In this document: positions 44,472 through 55,383 of the stretch, piece by piece
Position numbering within the stretch: the first letter of the stretch is position 1
How the letters are laid out: the number at the start of each line of letters is the position of its first letter
Assembly (NCBI RefSeq): GCF_003589595.1
Contig: NW_020653391.1
Span: 3,294,101-3,358,100 of the forward strand
DNA length: 64,000 nucleotides
DNA from: Hyposmocoma kahamanoa
Taxonomy: Eukaryota; Arthropoda; Insecta; Lepidoptera; Cosmopterigidae
Reading direction: 5' to 3'
Notes under the pieces: model-generated
The model's database searches: none
What the model saw: only the letters and a program-made list of their open reading frames with translations
Told to the model about the DNA's origin: nothing
Translations under genes and position numbers: made by a program

Positions 44472-45346
44472 GAGCAGGCATTTTTGGTCAGTAGTGGGTT
44501 TGGCTTGTTTTTTGAAGTGTTGTCAAAAACAGCAAGAACTCCGCTAGCATTTCCAGCACCAGCAGATCCAATAGGACCTTCACGTATCATGTGGTCTTGA
44601 TATCGCTTCAACGGAAATACAAAAAATGGAGGTATATGTCCTCCTTGAGCATTAATAGCAACAGCAACAGTTACTAACCTTCCACGTTCGGCAGACGTCA
44701 CTGCGCCTACTTGTTTAATTCCTCTCTGACATATTATTTTGTTAGGTCTTTGGACTGTCGTCACCCGTGTTTCATCTATATTCCATATATCTCTTGGCTC
44801 AAATTTATACCTATCCATAACTTCTGATAGGTTATCAAAAAACTTGTTTACATTATACTCATTAAAGCTCGAGGCGCGAGACAGGCTCGTTGCCTGTGGG
44901 CTTCTCAGAGATAGGATGGGATGTCGTTTTAAAAATCCAGCTAACCATTCCTTGCCCGCCGTGTGATTTTCATTCCACTTCTCCAGAAATTTCTTTTTAT
45001 ATTTAAGCGCTAATTCGTACGCCAACTTCCGCACTTCAGTCGGAATCAATCCGAAGTATACTTTGGAGCATTCAATAATATAGTCCTGTAAAACATTTTC
45101 CTCTTCAGGAGTAAAAACACGGTTGACGCAACGGTAGCCAACTTTTACATTAGTATTCCCTGATTTAAGTTTTTGTATAAATCTATATAATGTTACGTGG
45201 CATACGTTGTATTTTTTTGCCAGTGCTCTTATCTTCGTTTTGTCCTGAAAATGCTCATCTGCTGCTTTTTTATAGACTGCTGTATTAGTGGTGCCTCTCT
45301 CTGTTTTTCTAATTCGCTGCCGCGGTATTCTGTTTCGGCAAAACAA
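44465..45346 (-). pseudogene. pogo-like transposase, N-terminal and catalytic part (broken)
   Basis: One minus frame (about 310 codons to 44414) gives, in order: a psq-type helix-turn-helix (about residues 22-65, RALAKKYNVCHVTLYRF), a CENP-B/pogo HTH (about 75-145, EWLAGFLKRHPILSLR), and the start of the DDE domain with first Asp in DIWNIDETRVTTV (Asp ~191). After NASG (~269) the frame is lost: a deletion or frameshift removes the expected segment, and the next conserved motif appears in another frame after a stop. There is no ATG near the expected start; the frame opens from TTG, with ATA at codon 7. The enzyme would bind the TIRs and cut at TA, but this copy cannot be functional. Confidence 0.9.
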
Positions 45347-45974
45347 TAAAAAAAATTATAGACTTTCATACTTACTGATATCATGATTCAACGGGGACAA
45401 AAGTAACAACATTGCAACAACAACCACGATTTGTTGTTGCAATATGTCAGTACATTAAAATTAAATGTGTTGCACAAAAATCGTTTATAACATGTTACGG
45501 ACAATATAATTACAAATTGCAAGGCAAATAGTCAGGTTGATATCATCATCTGAACATTACGAAAATACTAAATCAATAAACACAAAAAAACTTACTTTTG
45601 GTTCGTAAAATCACGTAACGTCCTCTAACACAACCTAACAGCGCAGCGCGGGCGCGGCGACTGATCTCAAGTGCGGGGGGCGTCGAATGCTGATATTCAA
45701 CGGTCGCGCGCGTTGTTTCAGTTATTGGACAATTCTACAGAGCATTTGTTACTTTCGACCCGCCGTTACTTTTGTACCCGGTCTCCCCTATACAATGGCA
45801 CGAAAAGTTTGTATGTGATCTTCAAGGTGGTCAGTAAAATCCCAAAAACCGTAATCGGGCTTTATGGTGCCAATGCATAACCATTTCCATCACACTTGCA
45901 CGTAAATAGTCTGATTCACGATCGTAGCTGTAATGAGAAGAATAAAGGCCCGAAGGTTTTATTTAGGACATTAT

Positions 45975-46272
45975 GGTCAAGTTCGCCTACATGCATGATG
46001 AACCGAAACTCTAACGAGGTCATACGTCTGAGAGCTAAAGTAACCGACATAGGTCGCAAAATCAGTAAGCTTAAGTGGCAGGGGGCCAGGCATGTTTGCA
46101 GGAGGGTTGATCGCCGATGGAGTAGATTTGTTTCGGAATGGAGATGGATGAACGACCTGAGAAAGGTGGTCGGCAGCGGCTGAATGCGGACGGCACAGGA
46201 ACGGGAGAGATGGCGTGCTCAAGGGGAGGCTTGTGTCCAGCAGTGGATGCGTGTAAGCTGATGATGATAGCC
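45975..46272 (+). pseudogene. RTE-like LINE 3' end
   Basis: The plus frame gives RLRAKVTDIGRKISKLKWQG, RHVCRRVDRRWSRFV and EWRWMNDLRKVVGSG, then a stop where Trp is usual (TGA for TGG at 46181-46183). It continues MRTAQERERWRAQGEACVQQ and WMRVS, stop. This is the typical end of lepidopteran RTE-type ORF2. The coding end runs into CCAGCAGTGGATG and GCTGATGATGAT, the same tail as SINE-F. 5'-truncated. Confidence 0.88.
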
Positions 46273-46290
46273 TGCATACAATCATACTAG

Positions 46291-46436
46291 TTTTTAAACC
46301 ATTGTATATTTAACAGGCGGTACGGGAATTACGAACCTCGACTCCGAAAACCCTCAGTCTTCGACTTCGGGATTTTAATAGAGTGTCGTTCGTAATTCCT
46401 TGTTTACCGCCCTTGATACACAATGATCTATTAAAA
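46291..46436. mobile_element. Fold-back element, ~145 bp
   Basis: Left arm (CATTGTATATTTAACAGGCG, GTACGGGAATTACGAAC) and right arm (GTTCGTAATTCCTTG, TTTACCGCC, TTGATACACAATG) pair over ~40 bp with a few gaps. Short centre of ~50 bp. No open frame. Confidence 0.75.
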
Positions 46437-46447
46437 ATAAGTCACAC

Positions 46448-46636
46448 GTTTGTTGTAACAAGACCACATCTACATAATGATCGCTTTTCAGGAAAGAGGC
46501 TTAAAGATTCTACGAAAGTAAGTTTTTTTAATACTTAAATAGGAGAGTTATAAAATTTTACATAACATACAATATTAATAGTTTCAAGTTGATCGCATAA
46601 TTTTTATGAATTTTATGTGATAAAAGCACTTTTGAA
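46448..46636 (-). mobile_element. MITE-B copy
   Basis: TTGTAACAAGACCACATCTA through CAGGAAAGAGGCTTAAAGAT and ATTTTATGTGATAAAAGCAC; left TIR lost. Confidence 0.8.
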
Positions 46637-47085
46637 GTGAAGTGAATTGCCAATTACGTGATTGTTACATGAGACTTTCAAGTCACGAGACGCAAAACAA
46701 TATTGCTGCCGAACGAAAAACGCAACTTTTCACCTCACTATAGCGAGGAAAATGGTAGATGAAAGAAAAACAATCGAACTATAACAAATCAGTTTTAATA
46801 AACAATTATAAGAATAAAATAAACCAACGGATTTATATTACTTAAATAACGTATGACATATCGCGTAGTTGAACGAGTCATAAGGTTTTTGTCATCGATC
46901 GGTTAGGTGCATCATAGCCCATCGTCAAGTTGGAATTTTAAAAACCTTTTCCACGCTGCGCTAGCGCGGAAAAAACGCTTTTGCGTGAGATTTCTAATGA
47001 GAAAGAAAGCCATTCCGAGTTAGCGAGGTGGAAAAGTAATTAATTCCATAGGTAAAATAAATTTACATTTGGGAATGTTTTTTAA
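46637..47085. other. No recognised feature
   Basis: Contains a CGCTGCGCTAGCGCGGAAAA patch near 46951. No element ends seen. Confidence 0.4.
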
Positions 47086-47166
47086 GCTACTGCTCATTGT
47101 CTGTGCTGGGTTCCGTCCCCGAGAAAAACAAGCAAGAAATTCTAGGGGTTGCTATTTTCAAATAAA
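47086..47166 (-). mobile_element. LINE 3' UTR fragment
   Basis: CGAGAAAAACAAGCAAGAAA, TTCTAGGGGTTGCT and CAAATAAATGTAAATG match the LINE tail at 59600-59645 in the same (minus) sense. Confidence 0.6.
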
Positions 47167-47302
47167 TGTAAATGCTGTAGAATACATTTTGAATCTTTGT
47201 GTGAAATCTAGAGCCATATCGTCTTTTCATACACCTTTATCTAACACGTAGTCTTCAATTTCATAATATTCAATTAAAATACTTTCAACGTAAATATTAA
47301 CT

Positions 47303-47482
47303 ACCACCGGAGTCGAACAGTTACCATGCTGGTCTGCCACGCAGAGGTCCCGGGTTTGATTACCTTACCGGGAGAAATATTTGTATGTTCTACATTTATT
47401 TATCTCGTGAGTTTGGGTGTGATTTGTTGTGTTCTATGTGTGTGTCAATGACACAGTTTCCCTATTGCGGAGTGTGTGCTTT
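47303..47482 (+). mobile_element. SINE-G copy
   Basis: CCACCGGAGTCGAACAGTTA head, GAGGTCCCGGGTTTGATTAC (B-box), GGGAGAAATATTTGTATG, TGAGTTTGGGTGTGATTTG, and an end with ACACAGTTTCCC. Confidence 0.88.
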
Positions 47483-48060
47483 AAAAAAAATGTAAGTTAA
47501 GGTACTGATGGCTTTTGTCGAAATTCCAGCAAAAAAGACACACGATACGCAAAGCGTAAAAATCCACCGTGAAATTAAGATCCCCATGGAAATAAATAAA
47601 TTTCTACCTGTTCATAAATAATTCAACTACATGGAACGAATTCTGTTTCGTTTGTGCCACTACCATGAATTTTAAATCTACTACCGTCCTAAACTCACGA
47701 TTTTTAAATTTTATTGTTTTACAACAATTAATTACATCGCACGTAATAGTAATATAGCACTTGTTGTCTAGTTCCCAGGTTTCATAGTTGCTAAACATTG
47801 ATAACGAATCTATTTTTTTGGATCGTGCACCGTGGAACGTAAGTTTCACGAACGCGCGCTTACGACGCCGTAAACGAGCTTACATCTGCGCGTATACGCG
47901 CTGCAGACGCGCTGTAGAGAATCTATTCAAACGCACACAAACATCGCGTTGCAAGCAAGAAGCTTATATAGAATTTTATGCAATTGCTTCATTAAAAAAA
48001 TTTACTAAAATTAACGTACAAAACTAAAATTAAAACTATCTGTTATCAACATGTGTGTAA
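47483..48060. other. No recognised feature; CpG-rich patch with palindrome
   Basis: 47820-47960 is CpG-rich and holds GCGCGTATACGCGC (47888-47901), a perfect 14-bp palindrome. Not assigned to an element. Confidence 0.4.
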
Positions 48061-48120
48061 CCACCCCTATTACCTGTTACCAAACAAAGGAATTCCCTAT
48101 ACTATGAGTATGAGAGCATT
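48061..48120 (-). mobile_element. SINE-H body fragment
   Basis: ACCTGTTACCAAACAAAGGA, TTCCCTATACTATGAG and GAGAGCATTAAA resemble the body at 19735-19780. Confidence 0.45.
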
Positions 48121-48153
48121 AAATTTAACTTAGTGACAAACAACAAATTTCGC

Positions 48154-48404
48154 TTTAGCAATAGTGTCCTTGTGAAAGAGTTCGTCCTGGAAAGTACTGC
48201 CACTTTATCTATTTTTGCCACCAAGCGATAATGTGATGAACGCAATGCTGCGTTCCGGTGTTCAAGAGTAAACGTGCTTGTGAAATTACAGGGACTTATC
48301 AACTTATGTCTCATGGTGATGGGCTCAGTGGCAGTGCTCCCTCAAATCTTTGTGATTTAGCACTTCAACTGTTATGGAATGGCGTGTCGTTTACCACCTG
48401 GTAC
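48154..48404 (+). repeat. LepA repeat
   Basis: TTTAGCAATAGTGTCCTTG to GTTTACCACCTGGTACA. Part of the hairpin's right arm (GCTCTGAGTGG) is deleted. Confidence 0.88.
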
Positions 48405-48870
48405 ACCACCAATAAAGAAGCCCAGAACAGGAGCAATTCTAAAGAATTCGTACCAGGAACTTCCTTATCCGTCCTCTGGGTCATAGAGGTCATGAAATAA
48501 AACTCAGTTGTTATTCCAAATAATATTTTTCAAACTTCCCCGTTCCCCGTTCCCTTCCCCGATGTCTTAACAAAATAAAATACTGAAATGAAACTCTCGC
48601 AAAGAAAAACGAATTGTATTTGGTTTAACAATAATGAATGTTTTGCTTTGTGTGCTGTGTTTTATGGATACAGACAGATTCTTATTACAATTTTCGGTTT
48701 CGTTTTGCTTTCATTGTTTTCCTTTGGAGTTTTTAACATTTGTAAACGTTGTAGAGTTACGGGAAATATAACTTTAAAAATATTGTTACCTATTACTAAA
48801 CATTCTTACCATTGAAAAGATTCTCAATGGAAACATTATAGCAATGGTACACTGTAGCTAAAAAGAAATG
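48405..48870. other. No recognised feature
   Basis: A plus frame at 48588-48815 (75 codons, hydrophobic middle ILITIFGFVLLSLFSFGVFN) looks like a membrane segment but is AT-driven and without family. Confidence 0.3.
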
Positions 48871-48894
48871 TTTAAAAAAGGTCCATTGTATAGT

Positions 48895-49475
48895 TGAATT
48901 TTAATCTACATTAAAATCCCAGCATTTATTATACAAGAGGATAATTATGACATTAATGTGTTTAAAAAGAGATTAAAGCAATATCTTATTCACAAATCAT
49001 ATTATTCGGTAAGTGAGTTTAATTAATAATAATAATAATCTTTTAGGCCTTGGGAGAGGCGAGAGTTTAAAATAAATACAATAATAATAATAATAATAAT
49101 ATATTTATTTCAGACAACTATTTAGTCCACATGTGTTAGTAACAATTTTATTCTTAAAAATTATGTTAGTAGGCATTAAATCTAAACATTATTAAATAAA
49201 AATAAAAATAAAATAAAATAAAAATTAATACATTTTAATTATTTCTTTAAAAAAATGTATATAAATATAATTAATTAATTAAAATTTATTAATGAAACTT
49301 AAAAAAAACGGAAAGCTATACTATACTGAAGCTACTAACTAAATTTTTTTTTATAATTTATAGATTTCGTTTCTAAGCTTATTTGTAGCATCCTGACTGG
49401 GTTATGTACAATACAAAATTTTATTGTAAGATCTTTTTTATATGTACATGTGTAATATGAGATAAATAAATAAAT
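48895..49475 (+). pseudogene. LINE ORF2 C-terminus and 3' UTR (CR1/Jockey-like)
   Basis: The plus frame reads IKIPAFIIQEDNYDINVFKK then RLKQYLIHKSYYSVSEFN and TAA (ending near 49025). The VFKRRLKxYLxxKxYYSxxEF pattern is the usual last stretch of many insect non-LTR reverse transcriptases. The following ~450 bp AT-rich part ends in GATAAATAAATAAATAAA, a LINE-type tail. (AAT)n arrays lie inside it at 49025-49039 and 49078-49102. 5'-truncated. Confidence 0.75.
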
Positions 49476-49875
49476 AAAGACGTTATCCAATGCTCGGCAT
49501 CGCTGCTAGGTCTTCTTGAGTTGGTGCCATCCACCACGATTCTGCGCTAGTGTCACATGTACAACCCTCTTCTTATCGTATGGATGGCATACACTACAAT
49601 GCTTGCTATCGTGGCGAAACAATTTTCACCAAAGAAGGTACGTCTGACGTACAGCAAAATGATGGAATATAAATGACAGGAAACTATGTCGTAACTTTGA
49701 CAATGTCGTACCCAGCGCGGCGGGAAATCGCTTTTTAAGTACATTACGATATCGCGAAGAGAAGTCCCTTTATCAATTTAAAAACAAATGAATATCATCA
49801 GATTTTAACTTAATAACAAACAACAAATTTCATTTTAGGAAGGCCAAGCTTGATACTTATTTAATTTTTTTTCTT
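49476..49875. other. No feature seen
   Basis: Unrecognised DNA following the LINE tail. Confidence 0.4.
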
Positions 49876-49997
49876 TATAATAATACCAAGTGACGGGACG
49901 AACAAGTCGTGAGCCTGGTGGTAAGCGACACGTCTGTTCATAACAGTTGCAGTGCCACTCAGAGCTTTAAACCGCAATAATCTGAGATGCACTGCCA
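49876..49997 (-). repeat. LepA repeat, 3' part
   Basis: ATAATACCAAGTGACGGGAC to TCTGAGATGCACTGCC; stops in the middle of the hairpin. Confidence 0.9.
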
Positions 49998-52497
49998 TTA
50001 TTATACATGGGCATTATTACCCATGTCAAAAAACCCGCAAATATTTGTCAGTCAGGTTGTGACCCCAGATCAGTCCGTTTACTCAAAAATTATCAACTAT
50101 AATAAGAACAGTCAAAAGTCCAAAATGTACTCTCGGCTGCACAATACTGCCGTCCTTACCATAAAAAACGTAATCGACATTTTTAGCGAAATTGAGTTAT
50201 TACGATATCTGAAATCAGCGTAACAAGATCTGCAACCCTCTATAAGCGGTTTTTTTATATTTTATTTGGTTCCAATTTTTATTGTTAAGCATATTAGCGA
50301 AGTGACATTATGGAAAGAAAATAAAACTTTAGGTGCCTATAATCTCAAAAGTTCCAAAATGCAATTTGTTATTTATGACAAGAAGAGCAGAATAGATAAT
50401 CACAAATCCCGTGACAATAAACCATTTACCAAATCGAAGCGATGAAGCAGATATCATTCAATACGTTTGCAACAAAACGTTACTAAATGGACGAGTGTAG
50501 TCTGCGGACTATACTCGAACAAAGAACCTCGACAGCAATTCCGTTTTAGAGGTTTAATCCCTGCGCGAATAAAAGGCATATTTCGTTCGTCGCCGCTCGC
50601 GAAATTGTCATCGCAAATAGCTTTGCCGCGGGCCACAAAAACTCATAGACGAAAACCGGCTCAAATCCATAAATCAACAATTGTAACTGCAATCCTGCAC
50701 TATTCACGATAAAGTTGAAAGTTGCCCGCAGCAAAATCCCAACGAGAAGTGTAACAATGAAACTGCCAACGTTGCACACGTAAATACGATTCCATTGCGC
50801 ATTCACAAGCTAGATTCAATGCGTAACGAAATAAGGTCGACAATCACCAGCATTCGAAATTGAACTTGAAAATCGTCGCTCGCCTGACGCTCGATATCAA
50901 ATAAACTAGGTTTCAGTATCAAAACGCCTTAAGCAGCATTCCAAATTACAATTCAAAATGTTCTATGCTTCTCTATAATAGGGTAGTAAGTCGGAAAATT
51001 GAATTGTAAAGCTAGGATTTTCGCCGCAGGGAAGAGAAAGATAAGAAGATAGGATTGTACGCTAGTGTAAGTGAGATGGTGATATAGCTCGGAGCGCTGT
51101 GATTGGTCAGGAAGGCCGCAGGCTGTGAACAGTAGCCCGCCCTATGTCTACTGTAAACGGTGACGCGCTTTTCGCAGAGAGTTATATCGGGGAAATGAAA
51201 ATAGAGTTCTTATTTTTTGTTTGTTTGATAATAATCAAAATAAAACATATAACAAAACAAAACAAAACAAAACAATACACGTATTGTTTTGTACGGCAAG
51301 TAATACCACAGTTTATAACAATTGGTAAGTTAAAAACACTTAACAGTAAAATTTAAGTTTCATCAGTAAAATGCAATTACAATTACGATACTGAAACTTT
51401 ATTTTTATTTTGGGTGTTTACAATTTGTCACATTGTTTTTACATATACAAACTTTCAAAAATCTTTTTTTATATTTAGGAACGAGTAATATACTGGTCCA
51501 GAGCTCTATAGTTTCTCAAAATTGTCACTTGCCACCTTATCGCCCCAGCCCCTGCCGCCGGCGGCGTCACCGAGGGCGATGTCTTTGTCGCTCGGGGCGT
51601 GGCGCGTACCAGCATTCTGTATAATGGTGATCAAAATGTACAGAGAGACCATCCTATAACTACCCGATACGATCCTATAGCATCTCTAACTCAGAGAATG
51701 CACGTTTTTAAAGTAACTCGGAAAATGGAAAAGTTTTCAGCTGCGACTTTCTCTGTATTAAGCGCGTTCATTTGATAGCGTGTTACCAACATAACATTCC
51801 ATTTTAACATTTTTGTTTATTATGTTGGTTGCCTGAGTTTGGGTTTCTTGTTAACGTGTTTTCGTGGAATTTATGTAAGACTGTGTATTTAATAAGACGT
51901 GAAACACTGATTTTGTTTCTTGTCAAGCTTATGGGCGACAGTTACCTATTTGTACCAGTACGTGTACATTCTTATAGGTATTTTGATGGAGACGTAGCTA
52001 TGAATATTGAATTTGAATGAATTAAAAATGGAATTTCAAAGCTTTTCAATATACATTCTTGTTTTAAACAGTATGCTGTCATTCTTGTGCCATAAAATTA
52101 TAAAAGCAATTTGTGTTCGATGTACAAACTTATTTGCAGTTATGTGATTCGCCGTCGCTCAGGTAGTTTCAGCGTAACTGCCATGAAATACGCCACGATT
52201 TAAATTTCGAACAAGGAATTCGAATTTCAAATGATGTGTAAAATGTGAATTTGGAAGATCTTTGTTCAAAAGTTACAAGTACTTCTAATGGTAGTAATAT
52301 CAACACATAGCAGTATAATCGTATCATTGTCGTAGCTTCGTCGAATATTTGTATGTTTACGTCTTTATAACAATTTCGTTCTTTAAGGTCACAATTCCAA
52401 TAACCTATTTTTGAGCGAGACATTTTTATACAACAATGTGTAGTGCGAAATTTTTGAAATTTTATAAGGCGAGATATGAACCAATTTTTAAAAGTTG
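49998..52497. other. Mostly unrecognised (2.5 kb); GC-rich patches and (AAAAC)n
   Basis: CpG-rich patches at 50540-50660 and 51530-51612 (the latter with GCCGCCGGCGGC). (AAAAC)n-type simple repeat at 51251-51276. A CCAAT box (ATTGGTC, ~51101) precedes CCCGCCC at 51136. These are scattered hints only. I find no gene. Confidence 0.4.
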
Positions 52498-52592
52498 TTC
52501 TTCTGAATTGTTCCTACCAGGAATCTAACCCAGAACCTCCACATGTGGCGGCTATAATGGTGGTTACGCGTGTCGCCAAGGCCGATCTAAAT
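52498..52592 (-). mobile_element. SINE-H head
   Basis: Reversed: GGCCTTGGCGACACGCGTAA, GGAGGTTCTGGGTTAGATTC (B-box) and CTGGTAGGAA; resembles 2190-2283. Confidence 0.6.
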
Positions 52593-52759
52593 TGATTTCA
52601 GATAGAATATGAAATAAAAAAATTTCGTTTCATAAAAAAAACCATATTGTGTGTAAATTCTTCTTATTAAAGTAGTGAATTTAAGAGGAGCGTGGCTATT
52701 CCGCCATTCGGCCAAACATTTTTGTAAAAAAGTAAGCAAGTAAATAAGTTTGGCACGTA

Positions 52760-52870
52760 ATAGTACATTATTGCAGATGCGTGGAAGTAAGGGATTGCTG
52801 GACGAGCATGAGTTACAAGGACGAGCGCCAGCGAGGCCTTGTATTAATACGAGTCAAGCAATCCCCGTTC
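52760..52870. repeat. Fold-back-like stretch
   Basis: GGGATTGCT (about 52792) pairs with AGCAATCCC (about 52857), and CTTGTATTAATACGAG lies between them. Possibly a small MITE. Confidence 0.4.
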
Positions 52871-53599
52871 CCGCCGAGGCATGTATAAAATTTTTCTCAA
52901 ACAATCCGAGGAAATAATAAAATGCTAAAGAAAGGAAGATAGTATAATAGAAAAAGTAAAAAAATATAAATTAACATTAAAATTTATACAATACAATTTC
53001 TAAAAGAAAATGCTATTGTTTTTCCAGGACATTAATAGTAGTCTGCTGAAGTTCTGATGATGTGTTTGAACGTGTATCTTATTACTGGGTTTCCGATATC
53101 GCTCTCACTAGCATTTATTTACGCGACCAAAATACAAAAAAGACGAAAAAACAAAAGAATACCAAAACACTATAGTTTAAGTGTTTAGACTATTTTTTCC
53201 ATCCTCTAAGTTTAAGTGTTACCGCTATTTTCTTCTTTTTTTTTGAGTAAGCGGTACAGTGGTGCTTTTAATTCTCGCAGTTATGTACACTGGGCAGTTG
53301 GCTGTATGAGTTTTTCTGTTGCCCGTTTACATAGTTCATTATTAGTAGGTACATTTAAAAGCGAGAAGAGGACAGTAATGGATTTTCGCACTTGCTTTGC
53401 AGGCCTTGGCCGGGAAGAAGTCGCACGGTCCGTAAATGACAAACTTTCCGTGATCGTTTTTTGAAAGTAATGCAAATATTTACGAGTATGTTTGTGAAAA
53501 ATTTCATCACTTTACAAACTAATATTATTTATGCGGAAGTAACTCTAGGTCTTCACGCCTAAACCGCTAAACCAAATGATGAATTTTGCAATAGACGTA
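52871..53599. other. No recognised feature
   Basis: An 82-codon plus frame at 53216-53464 without known domain; otherwise nothing. Confidence 0.4.
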
Positions 53600-53607
53600 G
53601 ATGAGAC

Positions 53608-53982
53608 CTTAGAATAATAACGCATAGAAACCTATCCCGCACACGCTAAGTGAGGCAAATTGAAGCGCACCCAATGGGCCTACACGAGCGGGCGGGCCTT
53701 CAGTGCTCAAGGTCAACTTGCACCGCGAACAGCTCAAGAATTTTAGCTAAAAATGACGAAATGTGCGGTAAATGAGTGTGAAAATACGTCAGACAAACAT
53801 AAAATAGAGACTAACATCACATTCCACAAGGAAATAACGCGTTTCAACTTGTATTTTTATATAAATATTCACTAAAACCGAAAATTAACCTACTACTAAA
53901 ACTAGCCAACATGAATTTGATTTTTGCCTCACTTGTGACAGTTCGTTTGATATGAAATCATTCTATGCGTTATTATTCTAAG
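53608..53982 (+). mobile_element. P-like non-autonomous element with THAP-type finger start
   Basis: 375 bp with perfect 20-bp outer TIRs (CTTAGAATAATAACGCATAG, extending to ~22 bp). It is flanked by GATGAGAC on both sides (53600-53607 and 53983-53990), an exact 8-bp target duplication. Inside, ATG at 53753 opens 40 codons beginning MTKCAVNECENTSDKHKIET, then NITFHKEITRFN. The Cys-x4-Cys and the FHK match the first half of a THAP domain, the DNA-binding finger at the N-terminus of P-element transposases. The distal Cys/His pair is missing. An 8-bp duplication plus THAP fits the P superfamily. Confidence 0.8.
53753..53875 (+). pseudogene. Truncated THAP-domain ORF
   Basis: 40 codons plus stop. 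C4 and C9 are the first two zinc ligands and F24-H25-K26 corresponds to the family's 'FHxFP' start. The second zinc pair (Cys-x2-His) would lie beyond the stop. Either only exon 1 of an ancestral transposase was kept, or a deletion cut it. No start or splice evidence beyond sequence. Confidence 0.65.
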
Positions 53983-53990
53983 GATGAGAC

Positions 53991-54419
53991 CTAGAAAAAG
54001 GACATGGACTACGTCTTGTTACAAAAATAAATCTTAATTGCGGTGAAATTGGGGATAAAAGTTTGTATGGAAAACCAATAAAAGCATGAAACTTAGTATA
54101 GTACAGTAGGCTACTGGACATATTTATTCTACGCAGATTAAGTCGCGAGCACCAGCTACGTATAATTTCGTATAATTAAACGAAAAAGGTAATTTTATTT
54201 TTCTAGTTAATGAAAAATCTTAATGAAAAAAGTAATTGTTTATTTGACATCAGTTTGATTAATTTTATGTGGGCTTGCAAGTAATAAGTACTTGGTGGAT
54301 TTTATTAGCGTTTGTTCAGTCATGACTACACTACTTAATAATTAGGTAGTTTTATTTTGATTTGTTACCTTTTTGATTTGATGGCGACCTCGGTGGCCCA
54401 ACAGCTTATACTGTGACAC
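53991..54419. other. No feature seen
   Basis: AT-rich, unrecognised. ATTTGATGGCGACCTCGGTGG at 54376-54396 hints at a tRNA-like head just before LepA. Confidence 0.4.
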
Positions 54420-54597
54420 TGCGCCGATCACACGTGAAGCATAAATTGACAAGTCCCATGTGCCTGTAATTTCACCAGCACGCTTACCATTCAAAACCGG
54501 AATGCAGTATCGGTCATATTACTGCTTGGCGGCAGAAATAAGTAAGGTGGCAGTACTTCCCTGGACGAACTCTTTCACAAGTGCTTCTACTGCTACC
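54420..54597 (-). repeat. LepA repeat, 5' half
   Basis: GTGAAGCATAAATTGACAAG to TTCACAAGTGCTTCTACTGC. The 3' half, including the hairpin, is absent. Confidence 0.85.
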
Positions 54598-54730
54598 ATG
54601 TGCTTGTTGCACATCTTTGTTTTTGGTTTTTGATGGCTTTTTTGCCGTAGCGCTATCTGTGAAAATCTATGAAAGATATTTCTTTGTATTAATAATTATA
54701 TCAAACTAATGGAGTAATTTTGAAAAAAGG
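54598..54730 (-). mobile_element. SINE-E pieces, rearranged
   Basis: Reversed 54598-54670 is the 5' block (CATAGATTTTCACAGATAG, GCGCTACGGC). Forward 54690-54730 is the 3' tail (TTTGTATTAATAATTATATC). The tRNA-like middle is missing, as at 31759-32065. Confidence 0.7.
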
Positions 54731-55264
54731 TAGTATGATATCGTGATATTAATATAAACTTAATGTGATAATTTACTGTTTTATTTATTCATTCATCGTG
54801 TTAAGTATTACGCATTAGGCCGAACAGCAAAAAATAGACCGAATACCGAATGGTGATCGAATATTTCATCAACTCTAATTATTTACCATTGTTATCACAG
54901 AAAGTAAAAACGAAAATGAGGCAAAAGGTAATCATAGCGGCCTGTAATCTCATTAGGGGTTGTTTGTGAAAAATAAAGCGTAATTATTTAAGAAACTCCC
55001 GCGCGGGGGTGAACGGGAGATGGAAACGCTGAAAGACGGGGACCAACCCCTATTGTAATTATTTTTCTCCAAACTTTACCGTTTGCAAGTTTTTTTTGTG
55101 GAAAAATTGGCGTAAGCTGATTGTGGATAATCTTTATTATTAAATACATAGAATTAATTGTATTTACTTTCATAATTGTACAAATGTTTTAAATAGAATT
55201 TACTCTATAGTCTTTTTGAGTCATTAAAAATAAGCTAATTTGGAAAAAATGCAATTTTTTCTTT
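54731..55264. other. No feature seen
   Basis: Unrecognised; a 61-codon minus frame has no known domain. Confidence 0.4.
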
Positions 55265-55383
55265 TATAAATATAAATAAATAAATATTAGACAACATCAC
55301 GTACGTTGCTGTGATCCCAGAGTTACTATCTAAACCACTTGTGTTATGGAATTCGGAAACAACGACTGTACCACAAACACCCG
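55265..55383 (-). mobile_element. SINE-D copy, 3' part (interrupted by LepA)
   Basis: AACATCACGTACGTTGCTGT, GTTATGGAATTCGGAAACAA and TGTACCACAAACACC match 3640-3710. The rest lies beyond the inserted LepA at 55606. Confidence 0.85.

Larger units (their letters stand above)
42943..45788 (-). mobile_element. pogo/Tigger-like DNA transposon, complete ends
   Basis: 2,846 bp bounded by perfect 24-bp TIRs (42943-42966 and 45765-45788; outer part GGGGAGACCGGGTACAAAAG), each next to TA, the target duplication of the Tc1/mariner/pogo superfamily. The transposase reads on the minus strand in several broken frames. Copies of (C/A)GAAAGTAAC or its complement lie just inside both ends, including a 15-bp-arm hairpin at 43129-43165. 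The GC-rich stretch 45640-45720 lies before the gene start and may be its promoter. Ends look mobilisable, the coding part does not. Confidence 0.93.

Noticed and set aside
44091..44966. Plus-strand frames at 44091-44396 and 44739-44966
   Set aside because: Shadows of the minus-strand pogo-like transposase.
45977..46285. Minus-strand 102-codon frame with Pro/Ser
   Set aside because: Antisense to the RTE-like LINE end, which matches a known family tail.
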